A stretch of DNA of 64,000 nt from NCBI GenBank assembly GCA_964450755.1, contig CAYVDJ010000100.1, forward strand, positions 8,627 through 72,626. Direction: 5' to 3'. A model generated the notes under the pieces. It was given only the letters and a program-made list of their open reading frames with translations, was not told the DNA's origin and did not search any database. Shown piece after piece: positions 15,023 to 22,825 of the stretch (positions are counted from its first letter, which is position 1; every line of letters begins with the position of its first letter). The translations under genes and the position numbers were made by a program. Source of the DNA: JAADDG01 sp964450755. Lineage in GTDB: Bacteria; Campylobacterota; Campylobacteria; Campylobacterales; JAADDG01.

Positions 15023-16348
15023 ATGCAAGTTAATGTAGAAAAAATTGACGGAGCAAATGCGTCGGCAAAAGGTACTATTCCAAAAGAGATTTTGGCAAAA
15101 CAAGAGGATCAAATATCCAAAGAGATAGCAAAAAGTGCTGATATTCCGGGTTTTAGAAAGGGAAAAGTTCCCCCACAAATCATAAAAAACAGATACAAAG
15201 ATAAAATTGCCCAGGATGCAAAATCACAAAGTATTCAGGATTTCTTTGACAAAGCTCTTAGAGATTTGGAAATTGAGAGAGAAAGTGTTATAGGTGAGCC
15301 TTTTTTTGATAAATTTGAAGAGGGAGAAAACGGTATCGAAGTAGAGATGACAATCTCTTACAGACCCAAAATCGAACTTGGAAACTACAAAGAGTTGATC
15401 TCTGATTTTGAAGAGCCGCAAGTAAGTGAAGAGGAGATAAACGAGAGAATCAACCAGATGTTAAAAACATCTGCTCCTTTGAAAAAGGTGGAAGAGGAGA
15501 GAGAACTTCAAAACGGCGATTTTGCTTTGATAGATTTTGAAGGATTTCTTGACGGAGAGCCTTTTGAAGGCGGAAAAGCGGAAGGACATCTTTTGGAGAT
15601 AGGAAGCGGAAGTTTTATTCCGGGTTTTGAAGAACAGCTTACAGGTATGAAAGCGGGAGAGACAAGAGAGATAAAAGTTACTTTTCCCGAAAATTACGGT
15701 TCCAAAAATCTTGCAGGAAAAGAGACAACTTTTAAAGTAACTCTTCATGAGATTCAACAAAAAGATATCCCTTCTTTGGACAATATAGACGAAGAGACTT
15801 TGAAAAAACTTCTTATGGGAGCCGAGAATCCGACGGTTGATACATTGAAAGAGAGAGTAAAAGATCAGCTTGTTTCCGAGAAGATGGGAAAACTTTACAA
15901 TGAAGAGCTAAAACCGGCGCTTGTGGAGAAATTTATAGAGAATATCTCTTTTGACCTTCCCAAAAATATCGTAGAGCAAGAGATAGATATGGCATTTAGA
16001 AACGCTTATGCCACAATGAGTGAAGAGGAACAAAAAGAGTATCAAGAAGATGTTGAAAAAGTAAAACAAAAAAGAGAAGAGCTTAAAAAAGATGCAAGTA
16101 ACAGTGTAAAACTTACTTTTATAGTAGATGAACTTGCAAAAATAGAAAATGTAACTGTAAATGATCAAGAACTCTCACAAACCATCTATTTTGAGGCTTT
16201 GCAAACAGGAAAAAATCCTCAGGAACTTCTTGATTATTACAAAAAACAAAATCTGCTACCAGCTCTTAAAATGGCAATGGTAGAGGATAAACTTTTCTCA
16301 AAACTGTTCGATAATAAACTCAAAGAGAGTAAAGGAGAAGAGAGTTAA
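15023..16348 (+). CDS. tig: Trigger factor
   Basis: 441 residues in the normal order. The N-terminal ribosome-binding domain carries the signature GFRKGKVPP (about 45-53). The FKBP-type prolyl isomerase domain (about 155-240) has [20 protein letters not shown] and [17 protein letters not shown] long helical C-terminal chaperone domain follows. It binds nascent chains at the ribosome exit. An AAAAGGAC ribosome binding site precedes ATG 15023. The stop overlaps the clpP start by one base (TAATG), so tig-clpP-def-yifB form one operon. Confidence 0.97.
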   Translation: MQVNVEKIDGANASAKGTIPKEILAKQEDQISKEIAKSADIPGFRKGKVPPQIIKNRYKDKIAQDAKSQSIQDFFDKALRDLEIERESVIGEPFFDKFEEGENGIEVEMTISYRPKIELGNYKELISDFEEPQVSEEEINERINQMLKTSAPLKKVEEERELQNGDFALIDFEGFLDGEPFEGGKAEGHLLEIGSGSFIPGFEEQLTGMKAGETREIKVTFPENYGSKNLAGKETTFKVTLHEIQQKDIPSLDNIDEETLKKLLMGAENPTVDTLKERVKDQLVSEKMGKLYNEELKPALVEKFIENISFDLPKNIVEQEIDMAFRNAYATMSEEEQKEYQEDVEKVKQKREELKKDASNSVKLTFIVDELAKIENVTVNDQELSQTIYFEALQTGKNPQELLDYYKKQNLLPALKMAMVEDKLFSKLFDNKLKESKGEES

Positions 16349-16935
16349 TGAGTTATGTTCCTATCGTCGTAGAAAAAACAGGACGGGGAGAGAGAAGTTA
16401 TGATATCTATTCACGACTTCTAAAAGACAGAATTATCATGTTAAGCGGCGAAATCAATGATGCGGTAGCTTCAACGATAGTCGCACAGCTTCTCTTTTTG
16501 GAAGCTGAAGATCCCGATAAAGATATCTATCTTTATATCAACTCTCCGGGGGGAGTTATCACCAGCGGATTTAGCATATATGATACGATGAATTATATAA
16601 AACCTCAAGTCAGCACTATCTGTATAGGTCAGGCTGCCTCTATGGGGGCTTTTTTGTTAAGTTGCGGTGAGAAAGGCAAAAGATATGCTCTTCCAAACTC
16701 AAGAATAATGATCCATCAGCCTTTGGGAGGCGCACAGGGTCAGGCAACCGATATCGAAATACAGGCAAAAGAGATATTGAGACTAAAACATATCATCAAT
16801 GAGATACTTGCGGAAAATACCTCTCAGAGTATCAAAAAGATAGCAAAAGATACAGAAAGAGACTTTTTTATGAGTGCCAAAGAGGCGGCGGCATACGGTT
16901 TGGTAGATAAAGTACTGGAAAAAAGTTTTAAATAG
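16348..16935 (+). CDS. clpP: ATP-dependent Clp protease proteolytic subunit
   Basis: 195 residues with the serine protease triad: S98 in [12 protein letters not shown]123 in MIHQPLGG and an Asp near 172 in the KDTERDFFM segment. The N-terminal hydrophobic [22 protein letters not shown] is usual. It forms the 14-subunit chamber used with ClpX or ClpA. The start codon overlaps the trigger-factor stop. Def follows after 8 bases. Confidence 0.97.
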   Translation: MSYVPIVVEKTGRGERSYDIYSRLLKDRIIMLSGEINDAVASTIVAQLLFLEAEDPDKDIYLYINSPGGVITSGFSIYDTMNYIKPQVSTICIGQAASMGAFLLSCGEKGKRYALPNSRIMIHQPLGGAQGQATDIEIQAKEILRLKHIINEILAENTSQSIKKIAKDTERDFFMSAKEAAAYGLVDKVLEKSFK

Positions 16936-16943
16936 GAAAAGAG

Positions 16944-17459
16944 TTGATAAGAGAAATTGTTACCTATCCTGATAAAATATTGAAAAAAAAATCAAAAGAT
17001 GTGGAGAGATTTGATAAAGAGCTTCACACTCTTTTGGATGACATGTATGAGACGATGATAGAAAAAAAGGGGATCGGTTTGGCTGCAATCCAGATAGCCG
17101 TACCCCTGAATGCTCTTATCATAAATCTCTCAGACGAAGAGGGAAACCAGTCAAAAGATGATCTCATAGAAGTTATCAATCCCAAAATCCTTTTGCAGGA
17201 GGGGATAACAACCTATACCGAAGGCTGTCTCAGTGTCCCTGAATATTATGATGATGTGGAACGCTCCAAATGGATAAAAGTAGAGTATTTTGACAGATTT
17301 GGCAATAAAATAGAAAAAGAGTATGATGATCTGATGGCGATTGCTTTTCAGCATGAGACAGATCACCTAAAAGGTCATCTTTTTATTGAGAAGCTGTCTT
17401 TTTTGAAAAGAAAAAAATTTGAAAAAGAGTGGAAAAAGAGAAACAAGAGGAAAAAGTAG
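16944..17459 (+). CDS. def: Peptide deformylase
   Basis: 171 residues with all three deformylase motifs: GIGLAAIQ (43-50), EGCLS (Cys 95 as metal ligand) and HETDH (H137, E138, H141). It removes the formyl group from nascent N-terminal methionine. The start is TTG 16944, which places MIREIVTYPDKIL at the N-terminus as in other deformylases; no ATG would give a proper start. The stop TAG touches the TTG start of yifB. It lies with tig and clpP, a nascent-protein quality cluster. Confidence 0.95.
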   Translation: MIREIVTYPDKILKKKSKDVERFDKELHTLLDDMYETMIEKKGIGLAAIQIAVPLNALIINLSDEEGNQSKDDLIEVINPKILLQEGITTYTEGCLSVPEYYDDVERSKWIKVEYFDRFGNKIEKEYDDLMAIAFQHETDHLKGHLFIEKLSFLKRKKFEKEWKKRNKRKK

Positions 17460-18971
17460 TTGAAAAAGCTTCATTGTGCCACTTTGGAGGCGATAGAAGC
17501 TAAAATCGTAGATGTTGAGGCGGCGTTTGTCAGAGGTCTGCCCGGATTTTCCATCGTAGGTCTTGCCCAGACATCCATTCAGGAATCAAAAGAGAGGATA
17601 AAATCGGCTCTTAGTTCCATCGGATACTCATTTGCACCTTTAAAAATAACCATCAACCTCTCTCCTTCCGATCTGAAAAAAGAGGGAAGCCATTTTGATC
17701 TGCCTATCTCCCTTTTGATAGCTCTCCAGCAGGAAGATGATATAAATTTTGATGAATTTTTTGTTTTTGGAGAGTTGGGACTTGACGGAAAAGTAAAAGA
17801 CACCTCTTCTTTGTTCGCTCTTATCCTCTCTCTGGCAAAAAACAGAGAGATAAAAAAGGTGCTTGTTCCAAAAGAGAGTATAGAGAAGATATCGAAAATC
17901 ATCGGTATAGAGGTTTATGCGGTGGATACTCTTGAGGAGGCGATAGCGTTTTTTACCGATCCCTCTTTGCAAAAAAAAGTTCAGACAAAAGATTTTGATT
18001 TTGACTATATAAAAGATCAGGATAAAAGATACTATTTTCTTGATGAATTTCCTCTTGATTTCAAAGATGTAAAAGGTCAGGAGATAGCAAAAAGAGCCTC
18101 TTTGATAGCAGCAGCCGGAATGCACAACATACTTTTGGAAGGAAGTCCGGGATGTGGCAAAAGTATGTGTGCCAAAAGGCTTAGATATATCCTCCCTCCA
18201 CTCTCTTTGGAAGAGATTTTGGAAAATGCGAAACTCTCCTCCATCGATCAAAAAGAGATAAGTTTCAAACCGATAAGAAACTTCAGATCTCCTCATCACA
18301 GCTCTTCAAGAGCAAGTGTTTTCGGAGGCGGAGCAAGAAGCGCAAAGATAGGAGAGGTGGCTTTGGCAAATAACGGCATACTCTTTTTTGACGAATTTCC
18401 ACATTTTCCAAAAGCGCTTTTGGAGAGTTTGAGAGAGCCTTTGGAAGATCACAAAGTTCTCATCTCAAGAGTCAATTCAAAAGTGGAGTATCAGACAAAA
18501 TTTCTTTTTATAGCGGCGATGAATCCCTGCCCCTGCGGCAATCTTCTAAGCTCCTCAAAAGAGTGCAGATGCAGTGAACTTGAGATCAAAAGATACAAAA
18601 ACAGACTCTCTTCACCTCTTCTTGACAGGATAGATATCTTTGTGCAGATGGAGGAGTTAAAAGAGGATGACAAAGCGACAATCTCTTCCAAAGAGATGTT
18701 TGAGAGGGTTAAAAAAGCCTTCTTGATGCAAAAAAGAAGAGAGCAAAAAGAGTTTAACGGCAAACTGAGCGACGAAGAGATAGTAAAACAGTGCAAAATC
18801 TCAAATGAAAGCGAAAAGATCCTCTTACAGGCGGTTAAAAGATTTGCTTTAAGCAGACGGGGAATCAATAAAGTTTTAAAAGTATCAAGAACAATAGCTG
18901 ATCTTGATGAAAGAGAAGCTATAGAGAAAAAAGATATCTTGGAGGCTTTAAGTTACAGGATGAGGGAGTAA
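17460..18971 (+). CDS. comM: YifB/ComM-family Mg-chelatase-like AAA+ ATPase
   Basis: 503 residues: an N-terminal ChlI/Lon-like domain (VRGLPGFSIVGLAQTSIQESKERIKSAL), then an AAA+ core with Walker A GSPGCGKS (about 229-236), Walker B ILFFDEF and a Mg-chelatase C-terminal domain. A zinc-like CPCGN...CRC segment lies near residue 358. ComM is a hexameric branch-migration helicase that helps integrate DNA during natural transformation. The start is TTG, directly after the def stop. Its last codons and stop form one copy of a 19-bp repeat whose second copy lies beyond hipBA (18958-18976 and 20724-20742). Confidence 0.92.
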   Translation: MKKLHCATLEAIEAKIVDVEAAFVRGLPGFSIVGLAQTSIQESKERIKSALSSIGYSFAPLKITINLSPSDLKKEGSHFDLPISLLIALQQEDDINFDEFFVFGELGLDGKVKDTSSLFALILSLAKNREIKKVLVPKESIEKISKIIGIEVYAVDTLEEAIAFFTDPSLQKKVQTKDFDFDYIKDQDKRYYFLDEFPLDFKDVKGQEIAKRASLIAAAGMHNILLEGSPGCGKSMCAKRLRYILPPLSLEEILENAKLSSIDQKEISFKPIRNFRSPHHSSSRASVFGGGARSAKIGEVALANNGILFFDEFPHFPKALLESLREPLEDHKVLISRVNSKVEYQTKFLFIAAMNPCPCGNLLSSSKECRCSELEIKRYKNRLSSPLLDRIDIFVQMEELKEDDKATISSKEMFERVKKAFLMQKRREQKEFNGKLSDEEIVKQCKISNESEKILLQAVKRFALSRRGINKVLKVSRTIADLDEREAIEKKDILEALSYRMRE

Positions 18972-18976
18972 ATGAG
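18958..18976 (+). repeat. Left copy of the 19-bp direct repeat flanking hipBA
   Basis: GGATGAGGGAGTAAATGAG covers the last codons and stop of yifB. It matches the right copy at 20724-20742 in 18 of 19 positions, 13 of them contiguous. The copies enclose exactly the hipBA module. Confidence 0.8.
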
Positions 18977-19074
18977 AAAGTATGATTGAAATTAAGAAAT
19001 AATTTGATTTTTGTTTGATATTTATATCGTTGTCTTAAAAATAGAAAAAATCTCTTTTTTATCTACAAATATTT

Positions 19075-20292
19075 TCAATCTTTTATTGTATTTTGAATAC
19101 TTTTATCAATTAGATTTGTCATATTTTTACTGACACCGGTTTCTTTTGCAAAAATTTTCCATCTATTAACCGTATCTTTTATTTTATCGATTATAACTTT
19201 GTAGTTTTTTATAAGATATTTTTTTGCCAACTCTTCAAGATGTTTGATAGTCGGATTTTTACCTTCACCAAGATAAAGAGTGCTGTGTTCACCTCCCGGT
19301 CCGTAAGAGAAAGTCAAATCATAAACCGGTGATAATCTCCATTCACCTTTTTCATTCATCAAAAATGAAAAGTTTTTTGCATGGTCATCTCTGTTATGAG
19401 CAAAAAGATTGAAACAGGCAAGTTTGAACATTTTTTCCTGCTCTTTAAAACTTTTAGTCAGATGCAAAGTAAGTTTTAACAAGTCGTCATAATCCAAAAT
19501 CGGATATCTAAAATCGCTATGAATGAGTCCTGCAACGGAGTGCATATGAACTCTTTTATTTTTTATCCTGTCAAACCTCTGTGTGCCGAAATATAGAGTT
19601 TTTTTGCCTTTAAACAGTGTGAAATTCGGTGTTTTTAATCCTGCTGATTTTGCCATTTGGTTATAAGTATATTCAATGGAAGCTATATCATCACTGTCAT
19701 ATCTTGAAGCAAATTTTATAATCCAGTGAGAAAATCCATCATCCAAAGATTCTTTTGCATCAACAATACTTTTTAAATCATCACTGACTTGTACTAAAAT
19801 TTTGGGTCTTGCTCCTGCCGATGAACCACCTAACATAAAAAGTTCATCTATTAACTCTTCACTACTGCCTTTTAAAATTTCTTTGGAACCGTTTGCCAAA
19901 TCATCTAAAATAATATCTTCTACAATAGTTTTATATTCTTTTGTTGGTTCATAGCTCAAAGCTCCCATACCGTTTTTACCGACAAGTGCCAATCTGTCAA
20001 GCGGTGATACATCTTTTAGAGCAATTCCTCTTTTTAAAAATTCCCTGTCTGTCAAAAGTCTGCCCCACCCGTCAGGTAAACTATCTGCAAATACACCCCA
20101 AAGACCATCGAATGTATCATCATCACAACGAAAAACTTCGGATTTTAATGGTAATTTGTAAGGTGATATTTCTATACCTGTTTTTAAAAATTTTTTATCG
20201 TATTCAAAATAAATTTTATTATTTTTGATGGCAAGGGTACCGAGTTTTTGAGGTTTTTTTGTATAAAAACAGACATTTAATTTAGTTGTCAT
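19075..20292 (-). CDS. hipA: HipA-family serine/threonine kinase toxin
   Basis: 405 residues with the HipA layout: an N-terminal beta domain (about 1-100), the loop GGSSAGARPKILV (about 155-167) and a kinase core. The catalytic loop is HNRDDHAKNFSF (Asp near 303, Asn near 308) and SPVYDLTFS supplies the metal-binding Asp. Catalytic residues appear intact, so the toxin is probably active. HipA kinases phosphorylate aminoacyl-tRNA synthetases (GltX for E. coli HipA) and cause growth arrest; this target is unknown. It overlaps the antitoxin gene by 11 bases. The module sits between yifB and nnr and is flanked by direct repeats, which suggests insertion. Confidence 0.92.
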   Translation of the reverse strand: MTTKLNVCFYTKKPQKLGTLAIKNNKIYFEYDKKFLKTGIEISPYKLPLKSEVFRCDDDTFDGLWGVFADSLPDGWGRLLTDREFLKRGIALKDVSPLDRLALVGKNGMGALSYEPTKEYKTIVEDIILDDLANGSKEILKGSSEELIDELFMLGGSSAGARPKILVQVSDDLKSIVDAKESLDDGFSHWIIKFASRYDSDDIASIEYTYNQMAKSAGLKTPNFTLFKGKKTLYFGTQRFDRIKNKRVHMHSVAGLIHSDFRYPILDYDDLLKLTLHLTKSFKEQEKMFKLACFNLFAHNRDDHAKNFSFLMNEKGEWRLSPVYDLTFSYGPGGEHSTLYLGEGKNPTIKHLEELAKKYLIKNYKVIIDKIKDTVNRWKIFAKETGVSKNMTNLIDKSIQNTIKD

Positions 20293-20563
20293 TTATAACC
20301 TCGTCTATACTTTTAAAGTTGTACACATCTTTGTTGCATATCTTTTCAAAATCTCCCGAACATTCCAAAATAAAGGCGATTTTCAGTAGTGATTCAAGTG
20401 ATATTTGTCCGCTTTGTTCAAATCTTTTGACAGAACCTAAGCTCACATTTGATTTTAGAGCTAGATTTTGTTGTGTGAGTTTTAAAGATTTTCTTCTGTT
20501 TTTGAACTTCAGTTTTAGCTCTTGCATGAGCTCATTTGGAGTTTTTGGAAGAAAAGATAACAT
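20282..20563 (-). CDS. hipB: HipB-type XRE-family antitoxin and autorepressor
   Basis: 93 residues with a central Cro/CI helix-turn-helix (LKLTQQNLALKSNVSLGSVKRFEQ, about 29-52) and a short C-terminal tail that could cover HipA. HipB proteins neutralise HipA and repress the operon by binding inverted repeats. Here a 10-bp inverted repeat overlaps its own start codon and the promoter spacer, a direct picture of autoregulation. The ribosome binding site GAGGAG precedes ATG 20563 and lies between the operator arms. Confidence 0.9.
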   Translation of the reverse strand: MLSFLPKTPNELMQELKLKFKNRRKSLKLTQQNLALKSNVSLGSVKRFEQSGQISLESLLKIAFILECSGDFEKICNKDVYNFKSIDEVINDN

Positions 20564-20604
20564 ATTGGCTAAAACTCCTCTTTTTTAGTAATTATAGCCA
20601 ATAT
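20562..20604 (-). promoter_or_regulatory. hipBA operator, 10-bp inverted repeat
   Basis: ATATTGGCTA (20562-20571) and TAGCCAATAT (20595-20604) are perfect inverted copies 23 bases apart. One arm contains the hipB start codon, the other fills most of the -35/-10 spacer. Bound HipB would block polymerase; in RNA the arms could hide the start codon. Confidence 0.8.
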
Positions 20605-20619
20605 ATTATCCCTTGTCAA
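20591..20619 (-). promoter_or_regulatory. Consensus sigma-70 promoter of hipBA
   Basis: TTGACA (20619-20614), a 17-base spacer and TATAAT (20596-20591) on the minus strand; both boxes are perfect. A second TTGACAAGG copy lies 30 bases upstream (20649-20641) with a weaker -10 (TAAAAA). Confidence 0.85.
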
Positions 20620-20650
20620 TTTTTTATAGTTTGATTTCTTCCTTGTCAAT
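20611..20650 (+). repeat. Tandem CCTTGTCAAT repeats upstream of hipBA
   Basis: CCTTGTCAAT occurs at 20611-20620 and 20641-20650, 30 bases apart, each carrying a TTGACA -35 box on the minus strand. The spacing equals about three helical turns. Confidence 0.7.
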
Positions 20651-20707
20651 ACTTTTTTATCAGATTCTTTATTATGTGCTATATAGGTTTTTAGAGATAC
20701 CCTTATA

Positions 20708-20716
20708 TGTTATACT
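20708..20716 (+). promoter_or_regulatory. Possible extended -10 element left of the right-hand repeat
   Basis: TGTTATACT matches an extended -10. It reads toward nnr across the right copy of the 19-bp repeat. It could be an outward promoter carried by the inserted module. Confidence 0.35.
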
Positions 20717-20723
20717 AGTAGTG

Positions 20724-20742
20724 GGATAAGGGAGTAAATGAG
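20724..20742 (+). repeat. Right copy of the 19-bp direct repeat flanking hipBA
   Basis: GGATAAGGGAGTAAATGAG repeats the end of yifB with one mismatch. Its last 8 bases, TAAATGAG (20735-20742), pair with CTCATTTA (20759-20766) to form a hairpin that may be the original yifB 3' structure, now separated from the gene. Confidence 0.75.
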
Positions 20743-20784
20743 TTTGGAGTGTAAATTTCTCATTTAGGATTTTTAAAAAAATTT

Positions 20785-20793
20785 TGCTATTAT
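20785..20793 (+). promoter_or_regulatory. Extended -10 promoter for nnr
   Basis: TGCTATTAT lies 25 bases before the nnr start, without a clear -35 box. Confidence 0.5.
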
Positions 20794-20817
20794 CTCAAAT
20801 AAAAACAGGGTGAGAAG

Positions 20818-22212
20818 ATGAAAAGAGTATTCAAAGAGGTATCTACACTAGATAGAAAATGTTACGAAAAGTTTGATCTGAGTGAAGATCTGTTGATGGA
20901 GCATGCGGCAGAGGCTATAAAGAGGGTTGTAGAGAGGTTTGACAAAGATAAAAAGGTTTTGATAGTTTCAGGTCCCGGTAACAACGGAGCTGATGGGATA
21001 ACTCTGGCAAGACTGCTTCAGAAAGATTACGAAGTAAAACTTTTACTCCCTTACGGGGCAAAATCAAAAATGGCAAAACTTCAACTCCAAAGAGCCAAAA
21101 AAGTGGAAGTACAGGAGGTGGATAAGGTAGAAGATGCCGATATCGTAGTGGATGCTGTTTTTGGATCGGGGATGAACAGAGAGCTTGATGAAAAATGCGT
21201 AAAAATCATAGAAGAGTTAAATTCTCTTGATGCCTGTAAGATAGCCTGTGATATCCCAACCGGTATCGATATAAACGGCAATATCTCAAAAAATGCTTTC
21301 AATGCCGATATCACCGTTACAATGGGAGCTTTGAAAGAGGCTCTTTTTAGCGATTTTGCAAAAGACAGAGTAGGAGAGATAGAGATAGCCGATCTGGGAG
21401 TGAGTTCAAAGCTTTATGAAGATGAAAGCGATGTTTTTTTGCTCGAAAAATCGGATCTGAAACTTCCTCTCAGAGAGAAAAAAAGTTCCCACAAAGGAGA
21501 TTTTGGTCATCTTGGCGTGGTATGCGGCAGAAAGCACGGAGCGGGGATCATAGCCTCAAAGGCGGCTTTTGTTTTTGGTGCGGGTTTGGTTACGATCATC
21601 AGTAACGACTCTTTGGAAGTGCCTTATGAGATCATGCACAGCAGCACTTTGCCAAAAAGATGTAACGGAGTCTGTATCGGAATGGGACTTGGATATCAGT
21701 ATGATGATGAACTGTTGCATGATTTTGTGATAAATCATCCTCATCCGGTTGTTATAGATGCTGATATATTTTATCACGAATTTATAGTTGAGATTTTACA
21801 AAAAAAGAGAAATATCATCCTGACTCCTCATCCAAAGGAGTTCTCTTCACTTTTGAAACTGACTTGTATTGCAGATTTGGGTGTTGATGAGATACAAAAA
21901 AGGCGTTTTGAACTGGTTAGAGAGTTTTGTTCCAAATTCAAAGATGTTGTACTGCTTTTGAAAGGTTCAAATACGCTTATCGGGCAGAATGAAAAAATTT
22001 TTATCAATCCCCACGGTACAAATGCCCTCAGCAAAGGGGGAAGCGGAGATGTTTTAAGCGGGATGATAGGCTCTTTGAGTGTTCAGGGATACTCCACTCT
22101 TCAAGCGGCGATAAACGGCTCTTTGGCTCATGCTTTGAGTGCCAAAAGTTACGCTGAAAACAACTACTCTTTGACTCCTTTTGATATCATAGAGGGTTTG
22201 AAATGTCTTTAA
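20818..22212 (+). CDS. nnr: Bifunctional NAD(P)H-hydrate epimerase and ADP-dependent dehydratase
   Basis: 464 residues fusing two repair enzymes. The N-terminal YjeF_N epimerase (about 1-200) has the glycine-rich GPGNNGADGITLARLL and CDIPTGIDINGN. The C-terminal ribokinase-like dehydratase (about 215-464) has SSHKGDFGHLGVVCGRKHGAGI, TPHPKEFSSLL, and NGTNALSKGGSGDVLSGMIG-type ATP-site residues near the end. Together they restore hydrated NAD(P)H. Its stop overlaps the purN start by 10 bases. In Campylobacter the order tig, clpP, def to nnr, purN is similar, which makes the intervening hipBA look like an insertion. Confidence 0.93.
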   Translation: MKRVFKEVSTLDRKCYEKFDLSEDLLMEHAAEAIKRVVERFDKDKKVLIVSGPGNNGADGITLARLLQKDYEVKLLLPYGAKSKMAKLQLQRAKKVEVQEVDKVEDADIVVDAVFGSGMNRELDEKCVKIIEELNSLDACKIACDIPTGIDINGNISKNAFNADITVTMGALKEALFSDFAKDRVGEIEIADLGVSSKLYEDESDVFLLEKSDLKLPLREKKSSHKGDFGHLGVVCGRKHGAGIIASKAAFVFGAGLVTIISNDSLEVPYEIMHSSTLPKRCNGVCIGMGLGYQYDDELLHDFVINHPHPVVIDADIFYHEFIVEILQKKRNIILTPHPKEFSSLLKLTCIADLGVDEIQKRRFELVREFCSKFKDVVLLLKGSNTLIGQNEKIFINPHGTNALSKGGSGDVLSGMIGSLSVQGYSTLQAAINGSLAHALSAKSYAENNYSLTPFDIIEGLKCL

Positions 22213-22781
22213 AAAAGGTAGCGGTTTTATTCAGCGGTGAGGGAACAAATCTGGAAAATCTCATCAAAAAACTGCATCTGAAAAGTTTTGATGATCTAAA
22301 AGTTGAGATTGTGGCTGCCGTTACAAACAACCCCGAAGCAAACGGTATCAAAAGGGCTGAAAAATACGGTATAAAAACCGTTATCTTGGATCATAAAAAA
22401 TATAAAAACAGAGAGAGTTTTGATAAAGCTCTTGTTGAAAAGATTTTTTCACTCGATGTTGATCTTTGCATTTTAGCCGGTTTTATGCGTATTCTCACTC
22501 CAATATTTACAAAAAATATAAAAGCAGTCAATATCCATCCCTCCCTTTTGCCGCTTTTTAGAGGAGCGGGAGCGATAGAGAAAAGCTTTGAGTCTGATAT
22601 GAAAGTAGCCGGTGTTACGGTTCATCTTGTCAGTGAAGAGCTTGACGGGGGAGAGATCATCGATCAGGAGTGTTTTAAAAAAGATGAAAAGATGAGTCTG
22701 GAAGAGTTTGAGATGAAAATACACTCCATAGAGTATGAGCTTTTTCCAAAAGCCGTTTTAAAAGTTTTAAGAGATTTTTAG
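22203..22781 (+). CDS. purN: Phosphoribosylglycinamide formyltransferase
   Basis: 192 residues of the GART fold. It begins KVAVLFSGEGTNLENLI, has AGFMRILTPIF, the catalytic region VNIHPSLLPLFRGAGAIE with Asn and His, and VTVHLVSEELDGGEII with the final catalytic Asp. PurN uses 10-formyl-tetrahydrofolate in step three of purine synthesis. It is coupled to nnr and followed by a perfect hairpin shared with the convergent chemoreceptor gene. Confidence 0.95.
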   Translation: MSLKKVAVLFSGEGTNLENLIKKLHLKSFDDLKVEIVAAVTNNPEANGIKRAEKYGIKTVILDHKKYKNRESFDKALVEKIFSLDVDLCILAGFMRILTPIFTKNIKAVNIHPSLLPLFRGAGAIEKSFESDMKVAGVTVHLVSEELDGGEIIDQECFKKDEKMSLEEFEMKIHSIEYELFPKAVLKVLRDF

Positions 22782-22782
22782 T

Positions 22783-22816
22783 TGTTTGGTGTGTAAATAA
22801 AGTTACACACCAAACA
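22783..22816. terminator. 14-bp perfect hairpin between convergent purN and chemoreceptor genes
   Basis: TGTTTGGTGTGTAA (22783-22796) and TTACACACCAAACA (22803-22816) pair fully around a 6-base loop. It sits midway between the two stops and is probably a bidirectional terminator, though neither side has a long U-tract. Confidence 0.7.
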
Positions 22817-22825
22817 GGAGTAAAT

